NCBI GenBank assembly: GCA_005879315.1
Contig: VBLC01000054.1
Coordinates: 1 to 56,380, forward strand
Direction of reading: 5' to 3'
Length of the DNA stretch: 56,380 bases
Source: Deltaproteobacteria bacterium
Lineage (GTDB): Bacteria > Myxococcota > Myxococcia > Myxococcales > 40CM-4-68-19
In this document: one piece after another, positions 49,658 through 56,380 of the stretch
How positions within the stretch are numbered: the first letter of the stretch is position 1
Layout: each line of letters begins with the position of its first letter
Notes under the pieces: generated by a model
The model's database searches: none
The model's input: the letters and a program-made list of their open reading frames with translations, nothing else
Told to the model about the DNA's origin: nothing
Position numbers and translations under genes: made by a program

Positions 49658-51221
49658 CCTTGCGGGTCAACAGCACCGCCGGGACCATGGCGGCGGCGAA
49701 GATGGCCATGATGAAGAGCACGTCCTGGTACGCGAGCGTCTGCGCCTGCTCGATCAGCCGGTGATAGATCGATGCATAGGCCATTTTCGTCGCCTGCGCC
49801 GAGGCGACGCCGGCGTGCTCGAGCGATCGACCGAGGGCCGCGACCCGCGCCGCCAGCGTCTGGCTGCCGGCGTCGAGATGCGAAGCGAGGACGGCCTGGT
49901 GGAACTGCGAGCGCCGGGCGATGCAGGTGGCGACGAACGCGATGCCGATGTCGCCGCCCATGTTGCGCGCCAGGTTGACGATGCCGGAGACCTGGTTGTT
50001 CTTCGAGGGCGGCACGCGGCTGTACATCAAGGTATTGATGGGCACGAAGAGAAACGCCATTCCTATCGATTGATAGATGCGCAACCAGACGGCCGTCTTG
50101 AAATCGATGCCCGGATAGAGCGTGACCACCATGTGATAGAGCGCGCCGGCCAGGACGAGAAATCCAAATGCGATCAGGTAGCGGGCGTCGAATCTGGAGA
50201 CGAGCTTCCCCACCATCGGCAAGAGGAGGATGACCAGGCACGCGCCCGGCGAGAGCGCCATCCCCGCATCCTGCGCCGAATATCCCATCCAGATCTGCAT
50301 GTATTGCGGCAACAGGACGGTGCTGCCATAGAGGGTGATCCCCAGGACGAGCATCAACAACGTCGAGATGGCGAAGTCGCGGTCCTTGAACAGCCGCACC
50401 TCCACGACGGGATGCTCCTGTCGCCATTCCCAGACGACGAAGGAGATCAGCGCCACTCCTGCGATCACGGCGAAGAAGGTGATGCTGGGCGCGACGAACC
50501 AGTCTTCCTCCTGGCCTTTGTCGAGCACGTATTCGAGAGCGCCGAGGCCCACCGCGATCAGCCCCAGCCCGACTCCGTCGATCGGCCCGACCCGCTTCTT
50601 CGCTTCGACCAGATGGGGCGGGTCGACGAGGATGCGGCCGGAGAGGATCATCGAAACGATTCCGACGGGCACATTGATGAAAAAGACCCAGCGCCAGGAA
50701 TAATGGTCGGTGATGAAGCCTCCCAACGTCGGCCCGATCGCGGGCGCGAGCACGACCGCCATTCCATAGACGGCGAAAGCCATCCCCCGCCTTTGCGGCG
50801 GGAAGGTATCGGCGAGGATGGCCTGCTCGCTCGGACCGAGACCGCCCCCGCCCAGCCCCTGGACGACGCGGAAGAAGACCAGCATGCCCAGGTTGGGGGC
50901 GAGCCCGCAGAGAAACGAGCTGATGGTGAAGATCGCCACGCAGCCCATGTAGAAGCGCTTGCGGCCGATGCGTGTAGCGAGCCAGCCGCTGATGGGCAAG
51001 ACGATGGCATTGGAGACCAGATAGGAAGTCAAAACCCAGGTCGCCTGATCCTCGCTGACGGAAAGATTTCCGGCGATATGCGGCAAGGAAACATTGGCAA
51101 TGGAGGTATCGAGCACCTCCATGAACGTGGCCATGGTGACGACCAGCGCGACCACCCAGGGATTGTGCCCGCCGGTCCACCCTTGCTCGCGGGTGATGCG
51201 GACCGACTCCTGCGGCTTCAT
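49626..51221 (-). CDS. DHA2-family MFS drug exporter (EmrB-like)
   Basis: This is a 531-residue transporter with 14 predicted helices. Motif A is SGWLATRIGRKRFYM, and the exporter motif C is VVLAPAIGPTLGGFITD. Helix 1 carries TFMEVLDTSIANVSLPHIAG, the typical DHA2 start. With the HlyD/EmrA-type protein encoded upstream it forms a tripartite-style pump driven by protons. The ATG at 51221 overlaps the stop of that gene by 4 bases. No outer membrane factor or repressor gene is adjacent. Confidence 0.94.
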   Translation of the reverse strand: MKPQESVRITREQGWTGGHNPWVVALVVTMATFMEVLDTSIANVSLPHIAGNLSVSEDQATWVLTSYLVSNAIVLPISGWLATRIGRKRFYMGCVAIFTISSFLCGLAPNLGMLVFFRVVQGLGGGGLGPSEQAILADTFPPQRRGMAFAVYGMAVVLAPAIGPTLGGFITDHYSWRWVFFINVPVGIVSMILSGRILVDPPHLVEAKKRVGPIDGVGLGLIAVGLGALEYVLDKGQEEDWFVAPSITFFAVIAGVALISFVVWEWRQEHPVVEVRLFKDRDFAISTLLMLVLGITLYGSTVLLPQYMQIWMGYSAQDAGMALSPGACLVILLLPMVGKLVSRFDARYLIAFGFLVLAGALYHMVVTLYPGIDFKTAVWLRIYQSIGMAFLFVPINTLMYSRVPPSKNNQVSGIVNLARNMGGDIGIAFVATCIARRSQFHQAVLASHLDAGSQTLAARVAALGRSLEHAGVASAQATKMAYASIYHRLIEQAQTLAYQDVLFIMAIFAAAMVPAVLLTRKVKAHGAALAH

Positions 51222-52426
51222 CGCACGCGGACCTTGGGCTCGACCGACATCCCCGGCCGCAGTCGCTCCATCTCCGGCTGTCCAGGATCGAGGCGCAGCC
51301 GGACGGCGATGCGCTGCACCACCTTGACGTAGTTGCCGCTGGCGTTCTCGGGCGGCAGCAGGCTGTAGCGCGAGCCGGTGGCGCCGGCGAAGCTCTCCAC
51401 CGAGCCGGTGTAGTCGCGGTCGATGGCGTCGACGTGCATGTCCGCCCGCTGGCCGGGCTTCATGCGCTCGATCTGCGTCTCGCGGAAGTTGGCGGTCACC
51501 CACAGCCCGCTGGTCTGCGTGATGGAGAGGAGCTGCTGCCCCGGCTGCACGCGGTCGCCGACATTGACCGAGCGCTTGCCGACGATGCCTTCCACCGGCG
51601 CGGCGATGCGCGCGTAGCCGAGGTTCAGCTCGGCTTGCTCCAGCTGCGCCTGGGCCAGCTGCAGATTCGCCTGCCGCACCGAGAGGCCCGCTTCGCGCGC
51701 CACCAGCTGTCGCGGAGCATTCGCTCGCGTCTCGCGCAGCCGCGCCTGCGCGGTGGCGAGCCGCGCGCGCCGCTGATCGATCCGCTTCTGCGCGGAGGCG
51801 ACCGCCGCGGCGGCCGCATCGGCGGCCGAGATGCGCTGATCGAATTCTGCCTGCGGAATGGTGTGGGCGGCGAGCAACTGCGCCGCGCGCGCCTTTTGCT
51901 GCTGGGCGAACTTGTTGTTGGCCTCGGCTTGCTCGAGGTCGCGCTGCGCCGCCTCCAGGTCTGCCTGCGCGTTCGTCACTTCGTCCTCCGCGCTGCGGAG
52001 GGCGGCGATGTTGGAGGTCTCGGTGATGGGGACGTTGGGCTCCTCGGCCTGGAGCTGCGCCTGCGCTTGCGAGACGGCCGCCTTGGCCTGGGCGACGGTG
52101 ACGAGCAGATCGCGCGGATCCAGCTCCACCAGGAGATCGCCCACCTTCGCCTGCTGGTTGTCGTCGGCGTGCACCGCCGTCACCGTGCCGGGCACCCGCG
52201 AGCTGACGGCAGTGATGTTGCCGTCGATCTGCGCGTCGTCCGTGTCCTCGAACTTGCGCGCGTGCAGCCACCAGAAGAAAGCGATGATGACCAGCGTCGC
52301 GAGTCCCACGCCGATGAGCATCCGGGTGCGCGCTGTCTTGCGCGGATCGCGCCGCTGCTCCTCCGCTTGCTCCGGCCGCTCACCGCCGTTGCCCAGCGGG
52401 CGCTCCACTTCGGTCTGTTCGGACAT
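51218..52426 (-). CDS. HlyD/EmrA-family periplasmic adaptor
   Basis: This is a 402-residue membrane fusion protein. One N-terminal transmembrane helix (MLIGVGLATLVIIAFFWW) is followed by TDDAQIDGNITAVSSRVPG, diagnostic of EmrA. A long Ala/Gln/Glu coiled coil (about residues 110-240) and the lipoyl/barrel domains (GYARIAAPVEGIVG, GQQLLSITQTSGLWVTANF) follow. It links the EmrB-like pump to an outer membrane channel. It is upstream of and coupled to that pump gene. No regulator was found within the 88 bases to the next gene. Confidence 0.94.
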   Translation of the reverse strand: MSEQTEVERPLGNGGERPEQAEEQRRDPRKTARTRMLIGVGLATLVIIAFFWWLHARKFEDTDDAQIDGNITAVSSRVPGTVTAVHADDNQQAKVGDLLVELDPRDLLVTVAQAKAAVSQAQAQLQAEEPNVPITETSNIAALRSAEDEVTNAQADLEAAQRDLEQAEANNKFAQQQKARAAQLLAAHTIPQAEFDQRISAADAAAAAVASAQKRIDQRRARLATAQARLRETRANAPRQLVAREAGLSVRQANLQLAQAQLEQAELNLGYARIAAPVEGIVGKRSVNVGDRVQPGQQLLSITQTSGLWVTANFRETQIERMKPGQRADMHVDAIDRDYTGSVESFAGATGSRYSLLPPENASGNYVKVVQRIAVRLRLDPGQPEMERLRPGMSVEPKVRVR

Positions 52427-52514
52427 TCGCGCTCCTGCCGCGTCCGATGCTCGGCATCGCCAGGGGATTTCTCGACCCCGGCCGCACGCGCGTGTCTCCT
52501 GAGCGACAGAGCGA

Positions 52515-52688
52515 TTATTTCTCGCGGGGCCGGAAGAGCGGGCAGCTGCGCACCGGCTGGGGCGGATACTTCCGCTCCTCGGGCATCAGGGGGCAGAGAA
52601 TGAAGAGGCTCGACTTCGTGCGCACGTAACGCGGCGGCGCCGCGCAGCGGTGGCAGAGACTTTCCGGAAAGGGCAGCTCGTCAGGCAT
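52515..52688 (-). CDS. Small zinc-ribbon-like protein
   Basis: This is a 57-residue protein beginning MPDELPFPESLCHRCAAPP, with a CxxC pair, then RTKSSLFILC, KYPPQPVRSCPLF and a final charged tail. The spacing of four cysteines and the KYPPQPV motif recur in small hypothetical proteins of many proteobacteria. It may bind zinc. The ATG shares the last A of the preceding TAA (TAATG), so it is translated with the ornithine-cyclodeaminase-like gene. Confidence 0.68.
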   Translation of the reverse strand: MPDELPFPESLCHRCAAPPRYVRTKSSLFILCPLMPEERKYPPQPVRSCPLFRPREK

Positions 52689-53665
52689 TACAGCTGAAGT
52701 TCTACGCCGGCTCCGGCCTTGCGCGCTGCTTGCAGGACCAGCGCGGCCGCCGCCGCGTCCTGCACCGCGACGCCGACCGATTTGTACAGAGTGATCTGCG
52801 CGGCGAAAGTGCGGCCCGTCTTGGTGCCGTTGAGGAGCTCGCCAAGCTCGACGATGCTCTCCGCGCGCAGCGCGCCGTCGCGGATGGCCCAGGCGAGGTC
52901 GTTCGCTCCCGACGGGTACGGAGCCAGGGAGGCGGCGCGCGATTCCACCACGACGAGCGCATCGGCCATCGTCTGCGCATCGACCTCGCGGCCCTCGGCG
53001 GTGACGCCAACCGAAGTCAGGTGCGTTCCCGGCGCGATCCATTCGCGGCGCAACATCGGCTCGGTCGAGTGGGTCGTGGCGCAGGCGATGTCCGCCCCCG
53101 AGAGCGCCGCCGCCAGGGAGGGCGCCGCCTGGAAAGGAATGCCGGTCGCCTCCGTCAACTCTCCGGCGAGCGCCGCGGCCTTGGCCGCATTCCGCCCCGC
53201 CACCCTTCCGCGCGAGATGCGGCGCACGCGGGGGATCATCAGGCCGTGCGCCCGCGCCTGCACGCCGGTCCCGACGATGGCGAGAACGGCAGCGTCTGCG
53301 CGCGCGAGCAGCCGGGCCGAAAGCGCGGAGCCGGCGGCGGTGCGCATCGCAGTGATGTACGTCGCGTCCATCAGCGCTGCCGGAGTGCCCGTCGCCGGAT
53401 CGAAAGCGACGATGACAGCCTGGTGCGTCGGCAGATCGACGTTGCGGGGAAAGACGGAGACGAGCTTCGCCGTCAGCGCCCCCGCTGCCGGAAGCGCCGC
53501 CGGCATGGCGCCGAGAAGGCCGTTGCGCTCGGGGACCATCGCCGCCACGCGCGCCGGCATCGAGACGCGGCCGGCGGAAAGCTCCGCCATCGCCCGGCCG
53601 ACCGCGTCGATCAGCTGGTCGGGATCGAGCAGCTTCTCGACCTCGCGGCGCGAGAGAAAGAGCAT
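52688..53665 (-). CDS. Ornithine cyclodeaminase/mu-crystallin family protein
   Basis: This is a 325-residue NAD(P)-dependent enzyme. The N-terminal substrate domain has VSMPARVAAM and LTAKLVSVFPRN, with the conserved Lys. The Rossmann domain has LAIVGTGVQARAHG (GxGxxA/G), and ALMDATYITAMRTAAGSALSA is the family motif with Arg/Thr substrate contacts. Family members deaminate ornithine, or reduce imines of alanine, lysine and other amino acids, so the exact substrate is open. It is co-translated with the small zinc-ribbon-like gene and divergent from the amidohydrolase. Confidence 0.92.
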   Translation of the reverse strand: MLFLSRREVEKLLDPDQLIDAVGRAMAELSAGRVSMPARVAAMVPERNGLLGAMPAALPAAGALTAKLVSVFPRNVDLPTHQAVIVAFDPATGTPAALMDATYITAMRTAAGSALSARLLARADAAVLAIVGTGVQARAHGLMIPRVRRISRGRVAGRNAAKAAALAGELTEATGIPFQAAPSLAAALSGADIACATTHSTEPMLRREWIAPGTHLTSVGVTAEGREVDAQTMADALVVVESRAASLAPYPSGANDLAWAIRDGALRAESIVELGELLNGTKTGRTFAAQITLYKSVGVAVQDAAAAALVLQAARKAGAGVELQL

Positions 53666-53738
53666 GGCCCATCATGCCGCAGCTGGCCTGCGCTCCGCTA
53701 ACGTGCTTCCATGCGGCCCTTTCCCGGAGGGAAATCTC

Positions 53739-55049
53739 TTGAACTGCTTCGAACGATGCCTTCTCACGGCCGCGCTCGCCGTCGCCGCGCTGCCCTGCCC
53801 CGCTGCTCCCGCTCCCACTCCCACCACCATCGCGATCAAAGCCGCGCGGATGTTCGACGGCCGCGGCGACAAGCTCGTCTCGCCCGGGGTCGTGATCGTG
53901 CGCGGCGACCGCATCGCCGCCGCCGGATCCTCCGCGAGCGTGCCTGCCGGCGCGCAGGTGATCGATCTCGGCGATGTGACGCTGTTGCCGGGGATGATCG
54001 ACTCGCACACGCACCTGTTCCTCCAGGGCGAAGAGGGAGGCGACGACACTTACGACGCCCAGCTGCTCAAGCAGGGGACGGCCCTGCGCGCCGCGCGCGC
54101 GACCGTCGCGGCCCGGCGCGCGCTCGAGCAGGGCTTCACCACCATTCGCGATGTCGAGACCGAAGGCGCCGGCTACGGCGACGTCGGCATCAAGCAAGCC
54201 GTCGAGCGCGGGTTCATCCCGGGACCGCGCATCTTCGCCTCGACGCGCGCCATCTCCACGACCGGCGGGTATCCGCTCGAAGGGTACGCGCCGGAGATCG
54301 AAGTCCCCAAAGGCGCACAGCTCATCGACGGCCCGGTCGAGGCGCGCAAGGCAGCGCGCGAGCAGCTCGGCAACGGCGCCGACTGGCTCAAGGTCTACAT
54401 GACCCACCGCTCCTGGGTGGACAAGGCGGGCAATCTCGTCAGCCAGCCGACCCTGACGCTGGAGGAGATCAAGGCGATCGTCGACGAGGCGCACGGCTGG
54501 AAGAAGAAAGTAGCCTGCCACGCCTACGGAGGCATCGGCCTCAAGCGCGCGCTGGACGGCGGCTGCGACTCGATCGAGCACGGTCTCGACCTCGACGACG
54601 CCGCGGTGGCGCAGATGGTGAAGCAAGGCACCTGGCTCTGCCCGACGATCGCCGTCTACTACATGCACTGGCCGCCCGAAGACACGGTCATGGGCAAGCG
54701 CGACCGCAAGCGCGCAGCGGTGCACGAGCCCAGCTTCCGCCGCGCGCTCAAGGGCGGCGTGAAGATCGCTTTCGGCACCGACGTGGGCGGCTTTCCCTGG
54801 ACGGAGCCGCTGGCGCAGGAGTTCGCGGTGATGGTGCGGCTGGGGATGTCGCCGGCTGCCGCGCTGCGCTCGGCCACCTCGATGGCGGCGGAGATGCTCG
54901 AGATGCAGGGTGAGCTGGGCGTGCTTGCGCCGGGCGCGCTGGCGGACGTGGTCGCCGTGCGCGGCGATCCGCTCCAGGACGTGTCGGCGCTCGGCCGGGT
55001 GGCGTTCGTGATGAAAGGCGGGGCCGTCTTCCGCAACGACCTGCGCTGA
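53739..55049 (+). CDS. Secreted metal-dependent amidohydrolase (imidazolonepropionase/prolidase-like)
   Basis: This is a 436-residue amidohydrolase-superfamily enzyme. The start is TTG at 53739, with GGAGG eight bases upstream; no ATG or GTG is in frame nearby, and an ATG at 53711 belongs to another frame. A signal peptide (CLLTAALAVAALPCPAAP) suggests export. The binuclear metal site is traced by IDSHTHLF (HxH), a carbamylated Lys candidate in WLKVYMT, HAYGG, SIEHG and GTDVGG (Asp). Relatives cleave Xaa-Pro or Xaa-Arg dipeptides in the periplasm. Confidence 0.9.
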   Translation: MNCFERCLLTAALAVAALPCPAAPAPTPTTIAIKAARMFDGRGDKLVSPGVVIVRGDRIAAAGSSASVPAGAQVIDLGDVTLLPGMIDSHTHLFLQGEEGGDDTYDAQLLKQGTALRAARATVAARRALEQGFTTIRDVETEGAGYGDVGIKQAVERGFIPGPRIFASTRAISTTGGYPLEGYAPEIEVPKGAQLIDGPVEARKAAREQLGNGADWLKVYMTHRSWVDKAGNLVSQPTLTLEEIKAIVDEAHGWKKKVACHAYGGIGLKRALDGGCDSIEHGLDLDDAAVAQMVKQGTWLCPTIAVYYMHWPPEDTVMGKRDRKRAAVHEPSFRRALKGGVKIAFGTDVGGFPWTEPLAQEFAVMVRLGMSPAAALRSATSMAAEMLEMQGELGVLAPGALADVVAVRGDPLQDVSALGRVAFVMKGGAVFRNDLR

Positions 55050-55066
55050 GCGAAAATCCCGGCCGC

Positions 55067-56380
55067 ATGCGACACGTCTGGTCCATCCCCGCGCGTTTCA
55101 ACATCGGCGTCGATACCGTTGACCGCCACGCTGCCTCAGGGAAGTTGGCGCTCATCGAAGTGGACGGCTCGGGGAAGGCCAAGCAGTTCGACTTCGCCGC
55201 CATCGCCGCGCTCTCCAACCGGCTCGCCAACCTGCTCCTCGCCCAAGGCCTCTCGCGCGGCGATCGGGTCGCGATCCTCTTGCCGCAGCGGCACGAGACG
55301 GGCGTCGCCCATGCCGCGGTCTACAAGGCGGGGCTCGTCGCCGTGCCTCTCTTCACCTTGTTCGGCGAAGAGGCGCTCGAGTTCCGGCTGCAGAACAGCG
55401 GCGCGCGCGCGGTCGTCACCGATCTCGACGGAGCGGAGAAGATCGACCGGCTGCGCCAGCGGCTTCCCGAGCTACGCGCCGTGCTCTGCGCCGATGGAGC
55501 TGTCGCGGGAGCTCTCGATCTCCACGCCGCGCTCGAGCGCGCCTCCGCTCGCTTCGAGCCCGTCGACACCGCTGCCGAGGACCCGGCCGTCATCATCTAC
55601 ACCTCCGGCACCACCGGCCAGCCCAAGGGAGCCTTGCACGCGCACCGCGTGCTCCTCGGACATCTGCCCGGCGTCGAGCATCCGCACGACGGCTTTCCCC
55701 AGCCCGGCGATCGCTTCTGGACTCCCGCCGACTGGGCGTGGATCGGCGGCCTCTTCGACGTGCTCCTCCCTTCCTGGCATCACGGCGTCACGGTCGTCGC
55801 CCATCGCGCGCGCAAGTTCGATCCCGGCGCGGCGCTGGAGCTGATGGCGAAGCAGGGCGTGCGCAACGTCTTCATGCCGCCCACCGCCCTCAAGCTCTTG
55901 CGCGCCTCGGGGGCAAAGGATGCCGCCGTCCGCCTGCGCTCGCTGGCGAGCGGCGGCGAAAGCCTGGGCGAGGATCTGATCGAGTGGGGCCGGAATCAGT
56001 TCGGCCTCACCATCAACGAATTCTACGGGCAGACCGAGTGCAACCTCGTCGTCGGCAACGGCAGCGCGCTGCCTCCGGTGCGGCCCGGCTGGACCGGCAC
56101 CGCCATTCCCGGACACACCGTCGGCATCGTCGATGAAGCGGGGCGCGAGCTGCCGCCCGGAGAGATGGGCAGCATCGCCTTTGGCCGGCCCGATCCGGTG
56201 ATGTTCCTCGGCTACTTCGGCAACGAGAAGGCGACGGCGGCGAAGTTCCGCGGCGACTGGCTGATCAGCGGCGACCTCGGCACGCGAGACGAGGCCGGCT
56301 ACTTCCGCTTCGTCGGCCGCGACGACGATCTCATCACCAGCGGCGGCTATCGCATCGGGCCGGGGGAGATCGAGGCCTGC
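55067..56380 (+). CDS. Acyl-CoA synthetase (AMP-binding), C-terminus cut by the window edge
   Basis: This is an adenylate-forming enzyme activating a carboxylic acid to acyl-CoA. The 438 residues in the window include the ATP-loop IIYTSGTTGQPKGAL, the aromatic motif NEFYGQTE, and WLISGDLGTRDEAGYFRFVGR with the hinge region DDDLITSGGYRIGPGEIE at the very end. The remaining roughly 90-110 residues, including the final catalytic lysine, lie beyond the window. DWAWIGGLFDVLLP places it near acetyl-/medium-chain acyl-CoA synthetases of the AcsM type. It follows the amidohydrolase by 17 bases on the same strand. Confidence 0.92.
   Translation, partial: MRHVWSIPARFNIGVDTVDRHAASGKLALIEVDGSGKAKQFDFAAIAALSNRLANLLLAQGLSRGDRVAILLPQRHETGVAHAAVYKAGLVAVPLFTLFGEEALEFRLQNSGARAVVTDLDGAEKIDRLRQRLPELRAVLCADGAVAGALDLHAALERASARFEPVDTAAEDPAVIIYTSGTTGQPKGALHAHRVLLGHLPGVEHPHDGFPQPGDRFWTPADWAWIGGLFDVLLPSWHHGVTVVAHRARKFDPGAALELMAKQGVRNVFMPPTALKLLRASGAKDAAVRLRSLASGGESLGEDLIEWGRNQFGLTINEFYGQTECNLVVGNGSALPPVRPGWTGTAIPGHTVGIVDEAGRELPPGEMGSIAFGRPDPVMFLGYFGNEKATAAKFRGDWLISGDLGTRDEAGYFRFVGRDDDLITSGGYRIGPGEIEAC

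Noticed and set aside
53711-54913. ATG-started plus-strand frame across the amidohydrolase
   Set aside because: Shadow frame; the amidohydrolase metal motifs are in the TTG-started frame from 53739.

Overview
The window is high-GC bacterial chromosome with the hallmarks of a Myxococcota (former Deltaproteobacteria) genome. Three secreted proteins end in a Cys-containing, hydrophobic, Arg-rich tail of the MYXO-CTERM type, one secreted protein starts with a Cys-rich 'CSKDSECKGDRIC' segment common in myxobacteria, and there are many lipoproteins, a TonB-dependent receptor, a TonB protein and a PilZ protein. No tRNA, rRNA or CRISPR array was found. Gene density is high: most convergent pairs abut or overlap and many operon junctions are 1- or 4-base stop/start overlaps.

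Layout. 1-10 kb: a truncated malate synthase, a compositionally different zinc alcohol dehydrogenase, then a tight minus-strand operon livK-H-M-G-F plus an FMN-dependent 2-hydroxy-acid dehydrogenase, divergent from a benzoate-CoA-ligase-type enzyme. Together these look like uptake and activation of an aromatic or hydroxy acid. 10-16 kb: a small four-helix-bundle (IVP/S23) gene framed by inverted repeats, a cyclic-nucleotide-binding protein, an M28 peptidase, an imperfect palindromic element, an acyltransferase-like membrane protein, a hydroxypyruvate isomerase/tartronate semialdehyde reductase pair, and a PilZ protein.

16-35.8 kb is an envelope and secretome region: a TonB-dependent receptor, a large MYXO-CTERM protein, a tonB-CAP lipoprotein operon behind a good sigma-70-like promoter, an Asp/His-rich secreted protein with a partner lipoprotein, a DUF885 lipoprotein, an EXORDIUM-like secreted protein, an SGNH-like membrane protein, a GT-C-type membrane protein, a secreted prolyl oligopeptidase coupled to a B12-binding radical SAM protein, and a MaoC dehydratase.

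35.9-56.4 kb: an OprP-like porin with a beta-propeller lipoprotein, an MFS transporter with a fused 5-oxoprolinase BC subunit and subunit A, a SulP transporter, a ferredoxin-NADP reductase, a GH25-like lipoprotein, a TerB-like protein, a lower-GC islet with a beta-barrel candidate and a RAYT-type transposase, an epoxide hydrolase, an EmrAB-type efflux pair, an ornithine-cyclodeaminase-like protein, an amidohydrolase and a truncated acyl-CoA synthetase.

The most interesting items are the inverted-repeat-framed IVP gene, the Asp/His-rich secreted protein/lipoprotein pair, and the MFS-PxpBC-PxpA operon, whose fused subunit appears to start at CTG. None of these is proven to be a new system. Gene functions are read from motifs and family resemblance, without database searches.
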